Part shown: positions 49,092-58,110 of the stretch, piece after piece
Layout of the letters: each line of letters starts with the position of its first letter
Numbering within the stretch: the first letter of the stretch is position 1
Source: UBA10649 sp037130755
GTDB lineage: Bacteria > Actinomycetota > Actinomycetes > S36-B12
DNA: 64,000 bases
Assembly: GCA_037130755.1 (NCBI GenBank)
Contig: JBAXSI010000003.1
Coordinates: 62,001 to 126,000, forward strand
Direction of reading: 5' to 3'
Position numbers and translations under genes: made by a program
The notes under the pieces: model-generated
Database searches by the model: none
What the model was told of the DNA's origin: nothing
The model's input: the letters and a program-made list of their open reading frames with translations, nothing else

Positions 49092-50115
49092 CTGCAACCT
49101 CAGCTTCCGCGTGCTTGCGCGCCAGTTCGAGCGCGACGTCGATGATCATGTCCTCTTGGCCGCCGACGACCTGGCGGCGTCCGAGCTCGAGCAGGATCTC
49201 GGCCTGCGACACGTTGTAGCGCTTGGCCGCCCGCTCTGCGTGGAGGAGGAACGACCCGTACACGCCGGCGTAGCCGAGGATCAGGCCGGCGCGGTCGATG
49301 ACCTGCTGGCGTGGCATGAGCGGGCGAACGACCTCCTCGGCCAGGTCCATCAGCGCCAGCGGGTCGACACCCGTGCTGATGCCGTACTTGTCGCTGACGG
49401 CCGCGAGGATCTCGGTGGGGCAGTTGCCCGCGCCGGCGCCCAGGCCTGCGGATGTTCCGTCGAGGTTCTTGGCACCCTCCTGGAACGCGGCGATCGAGTT
49501 GGACACCGCCATGGCGAGGTTGTTGTGGGCGTGCACGCCGAGGGGGACGTCGAGGGCCTGGACGAGCGCGTTGACGCGGACCTTGACGTCCTCGGTGGTC
49601 ATCGCGCCGGCGGAGTCGGCGATGTAGATGGTGTCCGCGCCGTAGGACTGCATGAGCAGCGCCTGCTCGACCAGTCCCTCGGGGGAGTTCATGTGGGCCA
49701 TCATCAGGAAGCCGATGGCCTCCATGCCCAGGCCCTTGGCGACCTTGATGTGCTGCTCGGTGATGTCCGCCTCGGTGCAGTGCACGGCGATGCGGGCGAC
49801 CTGCACACCCATCTCGTTGACCTCGCGCAGGTCGTCGGCCAGGCCGATGCCGGGCAGCAGGAGGCAGGCGATCTTCGCGTTCTGGGTGACCTCGCAGGCC
49901 TTCGCGATGAGCTCCTTCTCGGGCACCGCACTGAAGCCGTAGTTGAAAGAGGAGCCGCCCAGGCCGTCGCCGTGGGCGATCTCGATGACCTGGACGCCGG
50001 CGCGGTCGAGGCCCTGGACGATCTTGATGACGTCCTCGTTGTGGTACTGGTGGCTGATGGCGTGCGAGCCGTCCCGCAGCGTGGAGTCGATGAGCCGGTA
50101 GTCCGTGGTGGTCAT
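49084..50115 (-). CDS. dmpG: 4-hydroxy-2-oxovalerate aldolase
   Basis: 343 residues. It cleaves 4-hydroxy-2-oxovalerate to pyruvate and acetaldehyde. The HMGL-like barrel begins LIDSTLRDGSHA (RDG motif with catalytic Arg and metal Asp), and VHAHNNLAMAV holds the two metal histidines. The C-terminal part docks on the acetaldehyde dehydrogenase, whose gene overlaps it by four bases upstream. Confidence 0.95.
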   Translation of the reverse strand: MTTTDYRLIDSTLRDGSHAISHQYHNEDVIKIVQGLDRAGVQVIEIAHGDGLGGSSFNYGFSAVPEKELIAKACEVTQNAKIACLLLPGIGLADDLREVNEMGVQVARIAVHCTEADITEQHIKVAKGLGMEAIGFLMMAHMNSPEGLVEQALLMQSYGADTIYIADSAGAMTTEDVKVRVNALVQALDVPLGVHAHNNLAMAVSNSIAAFQEGAKNLDGTSAGLGAGAGNCPTEILAAVSDKYGISTGVDPLALMDLAEEVVRPLMPRQQVIDRAGLILGYAGVYGSFLLHAERAAKRYNVSQAEILLELGRRQVVGGQEDMIIDVALELARKHAEAEVADV

Positions 50116-51032
50116 GCCGAAGCTCCTTGCGTGCGATGGGCGGCGACGGCCTCGCCGACGCGCTGGGCGGCGGCGGTCATGATGTCGAGATTGCCCGCGT
50201 AGGGCGGCAGGTAGTCCCCTGCGCCCTCGACCTCGAGCAGGACCACGGCGCGGTGGGGAACCTCGCCGCCGGGAGTCAGGAACGGCCCCTCCTCGATCAC
50301 CGGCTGGTTCTTCAGGTGGTAGCCGGGCACGTACTGCTGCACCGCCTTCTCCATCTCGTACACCGACGCGATGACCGCATCGTGGTCGCTGCCCTCCGGC
50401 AGGGCCCCGAAGACCGTGTTGCGCATCATGATCGGCGGCTCGGCCGGATTCAGGATGATGATCGCCTTGCTGTACGTCGCACCGCCGATCTCGCGCAGCG
50501 CCGTCGAGGTGGTCTTGGTGAACTCGTCGATGTTCTGACGGGTGCCGGGGCCGGCCGACTTGGACGCGACGGTCGACACCATCTCGGCGTACGGCAGGTG
50601 CTCAATCGCCCGACGGATCGCGAACACCATCGGCGTCGTCGCCTGACCGCCACACGTGACCATATTGATGTTCGGGGCGTCCAGGTGCTCCATCAAGTTC
50701 ACCGCGGCGATGACCTTCGGGCCGATGGCCGCGGGCGTCAGGTCGACGGCCGTGATCCCGGCATCCTGGTACGCCTGCGCATGCGCGACGTGGACGTACG
50801 CGCTGGTCGCGTCGAAGACCATGTCGATCTCGTCCGCATGATCGAGAACCCACTGCGGACCCTCATGCGGCCCGGCGATGCCCAGCTTGCGGGCACGCGC
50901 GAGACCGTCGCTCTTCGGATCGATGCCCACGAGGGCCACCAGCTCGAGGGGGGAGCCCTCCGCGTTCAGCAGCTTGATCATCAGGTCCGTGCCGATGTTG
51001 CCGGAACCGAGGATGGCGCATCTCATCGTCAT
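50112..51032 (-). CDS. dmpF: Acetaldehyde dehydrogenase (acylating)
   Basis: 306 residues of the DmpF/BphJ family. It receives acetaldehyde from the aldolase through a channel and makes acetyl-CoA with NAD and CoA. Rossmann motif AILGSGNIGTDL, catalytic cysteine in NMVTCGGQATTP. It is unrelated in sequence to the microcompartment acylating dehydrogenase at 15397. GTGA-type overlap with the aldolase gene; hydratase gene five bases upstream. Confidence 0.95.
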   Translation of the reverse strand: MTMRCAILGSGNIGTDLMIKLLNAEGSPLELVALVGIDPKSDGLARARKLGIAGPHEGPQWVLDHADEIDMVFDATSAYVHVAHAQAYQDAGITAVDLTPAAIGPKVIAAVNLMEHLDAPNINMVTCGGQATTPMVFAIRRAIEHLPYAEMVSTVASKSAGPGTRQNIDEFTKTTSTALREIGGATYSKAIIILNPAEPPIMMRNTVFGALPEGSDHDAVIASVYEMEKAVQQYVPGYHLKNQPVIEEGPFLTPGGEVPHRAVVLLEVEGAGDYLPPYAGNLDIMTAAAQRVGEAVAAHRTQGASA

Positions 51033-51037
51033 CGTGC

Positions 51038-51838
51038 CTACTCCTTCGCCATGCGGATGGTGATGGGGCCGAGCCGGTCGAATTCGGCTCGGAAGACATC
51101 ACCGGGGCTGACAGGAACCATGGCGTGCAGCGCGCCGGTCATGATCACGCTGCCGGCCGGCAGCGTGACGCCCATGGGTGCGAGGGTGTTCGCCAGCCAG
51201 GCGACCGCCGCCATGGGATCGCCGAGGGCGGCGGCTCCAGCGCCGGTGGCGATCACCTCACCGTTGCGGGTGAAGACCATGCCGACGAGGCGCGGGTCGA
51301 TGCCGTCGACCGGTACCACCTGGCTGCTGAGGGCGATTGCACCGTTGCTTGCCAGGTCGGCGACCGTGTCGGCGAGCTTGATCCTCCAGTCCTTGATCCG
51401 TGAGTCGACGATCTCCAGCGCTGCGACGAGGCCACGGGCCGCGCGGCTGGCATCGGCCGGCGTGCAGTACGGGCCGCCGAGATCCTCGGCCAGGATGACG
51501 CCGATCTCGGCCTCGATGCGCGGGGAGATGAAGCGGTCGACCGGGATCTCGATCCCATCGCTGTAGACCGTCGAGGCGAACACCGGTCCGAAGTCGGGGG
51601 AGTCCACTCCGAGAAGCTGCTGCATGGCGGCCGACGTCAGCCCGAGCTTGTAGCCAGAGATCGTCTCACCGTCGTCCATGAGCATCCGTACGAGGTGCGT
51701 CTGGATGGCGTAGCCGTCCTCCATCCCGAGGTCCGGCATGGACTCGGTGAACGCGGCAATCGGCTGCCGGTCCCGGCGGGCCGTGTAAAGGGCGGTGGCG
51801 AAGGCCCTCGCCTGCTCGTCGGTCACGATGACCGTCAT
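51038..51838 (-). CDS. dmpE: 2-keto-4-pentenoate hydratase
   Basis: 266 residues, paralogous to the decarboxylase at 48306: YKLGLTSAAMQQLLGVDSPD matches the KTGLTSKAKQQQ block, and RIEAEIGVILAEDL holds the metal-binding glutamates. It hydrates 2-oxopent-4-enoate to 4-hydroxy-2-oxovalerate for the aldolase. ATG at 51838 overlaps the stop of the IclR gene (ATGA), tying enzyme and regulator together. Confidence 0.9.
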   Translation of the reverse strand: MTVIVTDEQARAFATALYTARRDRQPIAAFTESMPDLGMEDGYAIQTHLVRMLMDDGETISGYKLGLTSAAMQQLLGVDSPDFGPVFASTVYSDGIEIPVDRFISPRIEAEIGVILAEDLGGPYCTPADASRAARGLVAALEIVDSRIKDWRIKLADTVADLASNGAIALSSQVVPVDGIDPRLVGMVFTRNGEVIATGAGAAALGDPMAAVAWLANTLAPMGVTLPAGSVIMTGALHAMVPVSPGDVFRAEFDRLGPITIRMAKE

Positions 51839-52671
51839 GGTTGCTGCCTTTCGTTCGTCGGGGGTCGGTATCCAAGCCTTCGTGAGATCGCGGCGGCCGC
51901 GTCCATGCATGGACGGGAGTAACGCTTCAGGGAATCGCGGGTCAGGTCCTCGGTCGGAACGACGACCGAGATGGCTGCCACGACGGCGCCGTCGGCATCG
52001 TGGATCGGCGCCGCCACGCTGCCGACCTCGGACTCCGTCTCGCTGAAGTTCTCCGCCCAGCCGCGTTCGCGGATCTCCGCGAGTTGCGCCCGCAGCACGG
52101 CGGGGTCTGCCACGGATTGCTCCGTGCGGGTCGCCAGGTCCCAGCCGTCGAGCAGCACGTCGAGTTGCTCGACCGGCAAAAAGGCCAGCAGCAGCTTCCC
52201 GGACCCGGTGCAGTTCGCCTCGAAGCGATGCCCGATCCGGCCGAACATGCGCAGTGTGGCAGCGGTCTCCCTGCGCTCGACGTAGACGACCTCACGACCG
52301 TCGAGGACGGACACCTGAACGGCCGCCTTTGTCGCTGCGCGCAACTGGTCCATCACCGGGACGCACACCTCGTGCAGCACGCTGTAGGTCGAGACGGACC
52401 GGCCGAGCACGTACATCGCGAGCCCGAGGCGGTACGCCCCGGTGCGCGGATCCCGCTCCAGGAGCCGCTCCTCGGTGAGGGTGTTGAGCAGGCGGTGGGC
52501 AGTGCTCTTGCCCAGCCCGAGGCGGCGCGCGGCCTCGGTGACACCCATCTCCTGACGGTCCCCGGCGAACTCCTTGAGCAGTCGGGCGGCGCTGGCCACG
52601 CTCGACAGGCTGGAGTGGTGGCGGTGCACGGTGGGGTCAGTGCTGGCACTGTCCGACCGCTCTGGCTGCAT
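51835..52671 (-). CDS. IclR-family regulator of the meta-cleavage operon
   Basis: 278 residues. N-terminal winged helix (EMGVTEAARRLGLGKSTAHRLLNTL) and an IclR ligand domain (HRFEANCTGSGKLLLAFL, SVAAPIHDADGAVVAAISVV). It is the first gene of the leftward operon hydratase-dehydrogenase-aldolase-decarboxylase-tautomerase and surely controls it, probably sensing an aromatic breakdown product. TAGCGT lies eight bases before the ATG, hinting at a near-leaderless start. Confidence 0.9.
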   Translation of the reverse strand: MQPERSDSASTDPTVHRHHSSLSSVASAARLLKEFAGDRQEMGVTEAARRLGLGKSTAHRLLNTLTEERLLERDPRTGAYRLGLAMYVLGRSVSTYSVLHEVCVPVMDQLRAATKAAVQVSVLDGREVVYVERRETAATLRMFGRIGHRFEANCTGSGKLLLAFLPVEQLDVLLDGWDLATRTEQSVADPAVLRAQLAEIRERGWAENFSETESEVGSVAAPIHDADGAVVAAISVVVPTEDLTRDSLKRYSRPCMDAAAAISRRLGYRPPTNERQQP

Positions 52672-52802
52672 GTCTCAGGACGCTAGCAGCGCCCTTCCCG
52701 CATCGCGGGAAGCGTTTCATCCTGCGGAACGCCAGTTCCCGAGTACCGGGCGGGACGGGCGCTTTAGCCGTTTCCCGGAGGGTGTTCGATCCAGCCAGCA
52801 CA

Positions 52803-53900
52803 ATGTCGGCGGGAGGTGCGGTGGCAGTCGTGGTCTGGCTCGACGAGGTGAGCGCCGCTGACGCGCCCGAGGTCGGCGGAAAGGCGGCGAGCCTCGGGGA
52901 ACTGATCGCCGCAGGGCTGCCCGTGCCGCCGGGATTCGCGGTGACGACCACCGCCTACACCAGCAGCCGGGATACTGCCGGGCACGGACGGGACATCGCG
53001 ACCCTGCTCGCCGGCGTAGACAGTCAAGACCTGGACGCGCTCTCGCGCGTGAGCCAGTCCGTTCGGAGCATCGTGGCCGAGTTCCCCATCCCCGATCAGG
53101 TCGAGGCAGCGATCCGGAGCGCCTACGCAAGACTCGGGTCGCAGGCCGGGGACCTGCTGCTGCCGGTCGCGGTGCGGTCGTCGGCACGAGGGGAGGACTC
53201 GTTGGATGCCTCTTTCGCTGGCGAGCACGACACCTTTCTGTGGCTGACGGGTGCCGACGACGTGATCGAGGCGGTGCGTCGATGCTGGACGAGCCTGTTC
53301 ACCGACCGCGCCGTGTCCTACCGGGCGGAGATGGGTCTTGAGCACTCGAGCCTCGCCATGGGCGTGGTGGTCCAGGCGATGGTCCGTCCAACGAGTGCCG
53401 GAGTCGCGTTCACGCTCAATCCGAGCAACGGGGATCGATCCGTCGTGGCCATCGATTCCGCCTGGGGCTTCGGTGAGGGTGTCGTGTCAGGCGAGGTGAC
53501 TCCCGACAGCTTCCTCGTCGACAAGGTCATGAACGCGATCGTCTCGCGAGTGGTGTCCACCAAGGAGCACGAGTTCGTGCTCGTCGACGGAGACAGGGTT
53601 GCGCGTGCGGACCTCGCCCCTGAGCGCGCATCGACGTCCAGCCTGACCGACGAGCAGGTGATGGAGATCGCCGGGCTGGCGCGGCGCGCCGAGCGCCACG
53701 CTCGCTGTCCGCAGGATGTCGAGTGGGCCCTCGTGCGCGGCGCCGACGGTGAGTCGAGCATCGTCCTGCTCCAGACAAGGCCCGAGACCGTGTGGAGTCG
53801 CTTGGACACCGATGGCGTGGCCGGCGCGCGGTCCGATGACCGGATGTCTAGCATCGTCAGCACGCTGCTGTCCCCTCTGCACGCGCAACAGGAGGACTGA
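52803..53900 (+). CDS. Split PEP-synthase-like protein, ATP-grasp subunit
   Basis: 365 residues equal to the N-terminal nucleotide-binding part of PEP synthase: GGKAASLGELIAAGLPVPPGFAVTT, then LPVAVRSSARGEDSLDASFAGEHDTFL and DVEWALVRGADGESSIVLLQTRPETVW. In split systems this half takes phosphate from ATP. Size (about 39 kDa) and partner match phenylphosphate synthase (40 and 70 kDa subunits) and the corynebacterial CreH/CreI cresol-phosphorylating pair. Start uncertain between the ATG at 52803 and the GTG at 52821, which has GGGAGG four bases before it. Divergent from the IclR regulator of an aromatic operon. Confidence 0.8.
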   Translation: MSAGGAVAVVVWLDEVSAADAPEVGGKAASLGELIAAGLPVPPGFAVTTTAYTSSRDTAGHGRDIATLLAGVDSQDLDALSRVSQSVRSIVAEFPIPDQVEAAIRSAYARLGSQAGDLLLPVAVRSSARGEDSLDASFAGEHDTFLWLTGADDVIEAVRRCWTSLFTDRAVSYRAEMGLEHSSLAMGVVVQAMVRPTSAGVAFTLNPSNGDRSVVAIDSAWGFGEGVVSGEVTPDSFLVDKVMNAIVSRVVSTKEHEFVLVDGDRVARADLAPERASTSSLTDEQVMEIAGLARRAERHARCPQDVEWALVRGADGESSIVLLQTRPETVWSRLDTDGVAGARSDDRMSSIVSTLLSPLHAQQED

Positions 53901-53941
53901 CTACTCGTCTGCTCGTCAACCAGGCCAGTTCGGGAGAGTGC

Positions 53942-55753
53942 ATGGCACGCAGGTTCCGCAGTCCGTTCGAGGTGGAGACGCCACCCGGGGCGGACGGCTG
54001 GGCTGGGATGTACTCGTATTCATCGCTCTTCAGTGAGGGACGCAAGCGTTACGAGGACTCGGCGTTCTGGTTCCAGGATGGCGTGCACTGGCCCGAGCCC
54101 CTGCCACCGTGGGACGCGACCCTCGTCGAGTACGCGATGGCATCGCTGTCGCAGTACAACAGCCGGCACCTGATGATGCCGTCGTCGAACGGCATCGACT
54201 TCCGGATCCTGAACGGCTACGTGTACTTGTCTCCCGTGGCCGTGCCCGCGGACGAGGTCGCCGCCCGGATCCCGGAGTTCGTGGACCGGGCTGGGCACTA
54301 CTTCGACAACTGGGACGACCTTTACGCGAACTGGATGGGCAAGGTCCAGGCGCTTGTCCTGGAACTGCAGTCCCTCGACTTCGCCGTGCTGCCGGACGTC
54401 GAGGACGCCGAGCGGGTCGTTCGATCGGGTGCGGGCTCCGGCTCGGGCTTCGATCTGCTGGTTGCCTACCGGCGTCTGCTCGATCTGGCACACCTGCTGT
54501 GGCAGTACCACTTCGAGTTCCTGAACCTGGGCTATGCCGCGTACCTGGACTTCTTCGGCTTCTGCAAGCAGGCATGGCCGAGAATCCCCGATCTGGCGAT
54601 CGCGAAGATGGTGGCCGGTGTCGAGGTCGACCTGTTCAGGCCCGACGAGGAGTTGAAGCGGCTGGCCCGACTGGCCGTCGAGCTCGGGCTGACCGAGAAC
54701 TTCAGCGGCGACCGGCCCTATGCGGTATTCGCAGCGATGGCAGCCAGTGAAGCCGGGCGGACGTGGATCGCCTCCTATGACGAGTGCTCGGAGCCGTGGT
54801 TCAACTTCTCCACGGGCTCGGGTTTCTACCACTCCGACCGGATCTGGAACGAAAGCCCTGAAGTGCCACTCGATTTCATTCGCAGCTACGTCGGCCGGCT
54901 CCTGCGCGGTGAGTCGATCGAACGACCGGTGGAAGCGATCGCCGGCGAGCGGAAGAGACTGGTCGACGAGTACAGCGAATTCCTTGTCGACGACTCCTCC
55001 CGGTGGGCGTTCCAGCAGAAGCTCGAACTCGCCCGCACAGTTTTCCCCTACGTGGAGAACCACAACTTCTATGTCGAGCACTGGAGCCATTCGGTGATCT
55101 GGCGCAAGATGCGCCAGTTGGGGCAGCTCCTCGCGGATCAGGGGTTCTGGCCCCATGCGAACGACGTCTTCTTCCTCAAGCGCACGGAGGTCGAGGAGGC
55201 GCTGTGGGACTACTACGTCGCGTGGGCCACGCCGACAAGCGCTGCCGGGCCTGCCCATTGGCCGGAGATCGTGGAGGAACGGCGGCGTGTCCTGAAGGCC
55301 CTGCGCGGCTGGAAGCCGGATCCGGCGCTCGGCCGCCCGCCATCGGTCGTGACCGAGCCGTTCACGATCATGCTGTGGGGCATCACGTCGGAGAGCATCA
55401 GTGGATGGCTCGGCGGTGCGGATGAGGTCGAGGGACAGCTCACTGGCTTCGCGGCATCGCCCGGCCTTGCGGAGGGCATCGCACGCGTCATCTTGTCGGC
55501 CGACCAGATCGGCGAGGTGCAGGAGGGGGAGATCCTCGTTGCGCCCCTGACTGCTCCCAGCTGGGCGCCGCTGTTCGGCACGATCGCCGCAACGGTGACG
55601 GATACCGGCGGGATCATGAGCCACGCGGCCATCGTGTGCCGGGAGTACGGCCTGCCCGCGGTCACCGGGACGGGCCGGGCGACGACAACCATCACGACTG
55701 GCATGCGCCTTCGGGTTGACGGGGCCCGCGGGATCGTGACGATCCTCGACTAG
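53942..55753 (+). CDS. Split PEP-synthase-like protein, phosphohistidine-domain subunit
   Basis: 603 residues. The C-terminal 90 residues are the PEP-utilising mobile domain, with the phosphorylated histidine H561 in TGGIMSHAAIVCREYG. The N-terminal 480 residues have many Trp, Tyr and Phe and resemble the substrate-binding part of phenylphosphate synthase-type and rifampin-phosphotransferase-type dikinases. There is no PEP/pyruvate barrel, so the phosphate acceptor is not pyruvate; a phenol or similar aromatic hydroxyl is the best guess. GGGAGAG lies five bases before the ATG, 41 bases after the ATP-grasp gene, so both are one operon. Confidence 0.8.
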   Translation: MARRFRSPFEVETPPGADGWAGMYSYSSLFSEGRKRYEDSAFWFQDGVHWPEPLPPWDATLVEYAMASLSQYNSRHLMMPSSNGIDFRILNGYVYLSPVAVPADEVAARIPEFVDRAGHYFDNWDDLYANWMGKVQALVLELQSLDFAVLPDVEDAERVVRSGAGSGSGFDLLVAYRRLLDLAHLLWQYHFEFLNLGYAAYLDFFGFCKQAWPRIPDLAIAKMVAGVEVDLFRPDEELKRLARLAVELGLTENFSGDRPYAVFAAMAASEAGRTWIASYDECSEPWFNFSTGSGFYHSDRIWNESPEVPLDFIRSYVGRLLRGESIERPVEAIAGERKRLVDEYSEFLVDDSSRWAFQQKLELARTVFPYVENHNFYVEHWSHSVIWRKMRQLGQLLADQGFWPHANDVFFLKRTEVEEALWDYYVAWATPTSAAGPAHWPEIVEERRRVLKALRGWKPDPALGRPPSVVTEPFTIMLWGITSESISGWLGGADEVEGQLTGFAASPGLAEGIARVILSADQIGEVQEGEILVAPLTAPSWAPLFGTIAATVTDTGGIMSHAAIVCREYGLPAVTGTGRATTTITTGMRLRVDGARGIVTILD

Positions 55754-55790
55754 GTTGGACCGGTCGTTGCCATCTGGCCAAGGAGAGCGC

Positions 55791-57146
55791 ATGTCACGCC
55801 CCGTTCGGGTAGCAGTCGTCGGCTCGGGTCCCTCGGGGATGTACTCCGCGGACGCGCTGGTCAACCAGACCGAGATCCCGGTCGAGGTCGACGTCATCGA
55901 TCGGCTGCCGGTGCCCTTCGGGCTGGTCCGCTATGGCGTTGCACCCGATCACCTCAGCATCCGCTCCGTCCGCGACACCTTGAACAAGACACTCGACAAG
56001 CCGGGTGTCCGCTTCCTGGGGAATGTCACCGTGGGTCGCGATGTGAGCCTGGCCGAGCTGCACGACTGCTACGACGCGATCATCTTCAGCTACGGAGCCT
56101 CGCGTGATCGTCGCCTCGGCATCGCAGGGGAGGACCTCGCCGGAAGCGTCGCCGCCACCGACCTCGTCGAGTGGTACTGCGGGCATCCCGACGCCGACCG
56201 GGGCACCTTCGAGGCACTCCTTCCCACCACCACCAGCGCCGTGGTCGTGGGCGTGGGCAACGTCGCAGTCGACGTGACCCGTGTGCTGGCCAAGACGGTC
56301 GGCGAACTCGATCACACCGACATGCCGCAGTACGTCTTCGACACCCTCGCCCAGTCCCAGATCACCGACATCCATGTGCTCGGTCGTCGCGGTCCAGCGC
56401 AGGCAGCCTTCACCACCAAGGAACTGCGCGAGCTCGGCGAGCTTGCTGAGGCGGACATCATCGTGTCGCCGGCAGATCTCGAACTCGATGACGCGAGCCG
56501 CGCAGCGGCGGACGCGGACCGGGCAGTGCTGCGCAATGTCGAAGTCATGCGAGAGTGGTCCACACGCGAGCCCACGGGAAAGCCTCGTCGCATCCACCTG
56601 CACTTCTTCGCGCGGCCGCACGAGCTGCACGGCCATGGTCGAGTGGAGACGGTGGTGGTCGAGCGGACGGCGCTCACGCCGGAGGGCTCGGCCGCCGGCA
56701 CGGGAGAGTTCTTCGACCTTGCCGGGAATCTCGTCGTCCGCAGCGTCGGGTACCGCGGCACCGCGATCGACGGCGTGCCGTTCGACTCCGGCCGTAACGT
56801 GATCCCGCACGCCGACGGGCGCATCCAGATCGACGGCGCAACGGTCCCCGGAGAGTACGTCGCAGGCTGGATCAAGCGAGGTCCCACGGGCATCATCGGA
56901 ACGAACAAGAAGGATGCCGCGGCAACGGTCGTCTCGCTCCTGGCCGACGCCGCGTCGGGCGCCCTTCCCGAGCCGACATCGCCCGGGGGCGTCGATGCCC
57001 TCCTTGCGGATCGTGGCGTGGTAGTCGTCTCGACTGACGGCTGGCGGGCCATCGACCAGGCTGAGAGGGACCTCGGTGCCACGCGCGGCCGCGATCGGAC
57101 AACGATCCATGACCGCGACGCACTCATCGCGGCGAGCGGGTCGTAG
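55791..57146 (+). CDS. fprA: NADPH-ferredoxin reductase (FprA/adrenodoxin reductase type)
   Basis: 451 residues, full length. FAD loop VVGSGPSGMYSADAL, the LPVPFGLVRYGVAPDH segment, NADP loop VVGVGNVAVDVTRVLAKT, and the ending WIKRGPTGIIGTNKKDA are all characteristic of FprA. It passes electrons from NADPH to a ferredoxin, often for cytochrome P450. AAGGAGAG sits a few bases before the ATG, 37 bases after the split PEP-synthase gene. No P450 or ferredoxin gene is nearby, though the arrangement recalls cresol clusters that combine a phosphorylating pair with a P450 system. Confidence 0.93.
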   Translation: MSRPVRVAVVGSGPSGMYSADALVNQTEIPVEVDVIDRLPVPFGLVRYGVAPDHLSIRSVRDTLNKTLDKPGVRFLGNVTVGRDVSLAELHDCYDAIIFSYGASRDRRLGIAGEDLAGSVAATDLVEWYCGHPDADRGTFEALLPTTTSAVVVGVGNVAVDVTRVLAKTVGELDHTDMPQYVFDTLAQSQITDIHVLGRRGPAQAAFTTKELRELGELAEADIIVSPADLELDDASRAAADADRAVLRNVEVMREWSTREPTGKPRRIHLHFFARPHELHGHGRVETVVVERTALTPEGSAAGTGEFFDLAGNLVVRSVGYRGTAIDGVPFDSGRNVIPHADGRIQIDGATVPGEYVAGWIKRGPTGIIGTNKKDAAATVVSLLADAASGALPEPTSPGGVDALLADRGVVVVSTDGWRAIDQAERDLGATRGRDRTTIHDRDALIAASGS

Positions 57147-57150
57147 TCGG

Positions 57151-58110
57151 CTAGTTCCAGTCGACTACAGGCACCAGGGCGACGCAGGTCCACGCCACAC
57201 CTGGCACGGCTTCCTTGCCACACGACTCAAGCCGATCGCGTTCGAGGGCGCGCGCAACGATCGACGCATGCCACGCGCGGCCGTCGATGTGCCGGACTTC
57301 GAGCTCGACGCTGCGCACGGTCTCGGGCATCGACAGGGGCGGGCGCCCTGCCCTCGCGACACCGTCGGTGACTCGAAGGACGTCCAGGGCATCGACATCG
57401 TCGAGGCCATACGTGCGCTGAACTTCGATGGCCGCCACCTGTGACGGCGGGAGCAGCGAGCTACGACCTCTCAGGTGGTCGAGGTCGGCCTCGTAGCGAC
57501 CGGCTCCCTCGTGCACCCTCAGTGCGGACTCCACGTCGAGTCGACCGTGCACGGCGCCCAACGGCAGCGTGAGCGCGACGGGGGCGAAGCGGTGACCGCC
57601 GATGTGGCTGCACTCCCACACGTCTGGGCGTGCCGAAGCATCGATGCGGGCCATGACCTCGGACACGAGCGCGCGACCGTGCACCGCGCAGCAGCGATCG
57701 CGACCGCTATGGGTGCAGATGAACATGACCGGTGTCTGGACGATCTTTCCGAACGCCGGAAGACTGCCCTGGCCGATCGCGCTGAGGTCCCAGTCCATCA
57801 GCGGTGCCAGCGACTCGACCTCCGCGTGCCGCATGAGCAGACCTCCGGACATCGACCGGGCGACCCACACGTGTCGGCTGGCCGACTGCGACCGATCCGG
57901 CCGATCGCCATGGCGGGCCAGCAGGACCGACACGCCGGTGCCCTTGTGCCGACCCAGGTGCTCGGCCAGAGCTCGGTCGAGCCGGCTGTCGGTCAGCGCA
58001 TCACGGCCCCACGGCCCTGGCTGCTCGATGACCATCCAGGCTGTTGCGTACGGCGCCGTACCCGCCAGCGGTTCGTGGGCATCGAGGGCGTCGAGCGAGC
58101 AGCTGGTCAC
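57151..58110 (-). CDS. Sucrase/ferredoxin-like (Suc_Fer) thioredoxin-fold protein
   Basis: 319 residues. CTHSGRDRCCAVHGRAL and ECSHIGGHRFAPVALTLPLG are the hallmarks of the Suc_Fer-like (PF06999) proteins, a thioredoxin-like fold with Cys and His residues that in some members bind a 2Fe-2S cluster. An N-terminal domain with TAPYATAWMVIEQPGPWG precedes it. Function unknown. The GTG at 58110 overlaps the parC stop and excludes the long Arg-rich extension that would lie inside parC. It converges with fprA, four bases away. Confidence 0.8.
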   Translation of the reverse strand: MTSCSLDALDAHEPLAGTAPYATAWMVIEQPGPWGRDALTDSRLDRALAEHLGRHKGTGVSVLLARHGDRPDRSQSASRHVWVARSMSGGLLMRHAEVESLAPLMDWDLSAIGQGSLPAFGKIVQTPVMFICTHSGRDRCCAVHGRALVSEVMARIDASARPDVWECSHIGGHRFAPVALTLPLGAVHGRLDVESALRVHEGAGRYEADLDHLRGRSSLLPPSQVAAIEVQRTYGLDDVDALDVLRVTDGVARAGRPPLSMPETVRSVELEVRHIDGRAWHASIVARALERDRLESCGKEAVPGVAWTCVALVPVVDWN

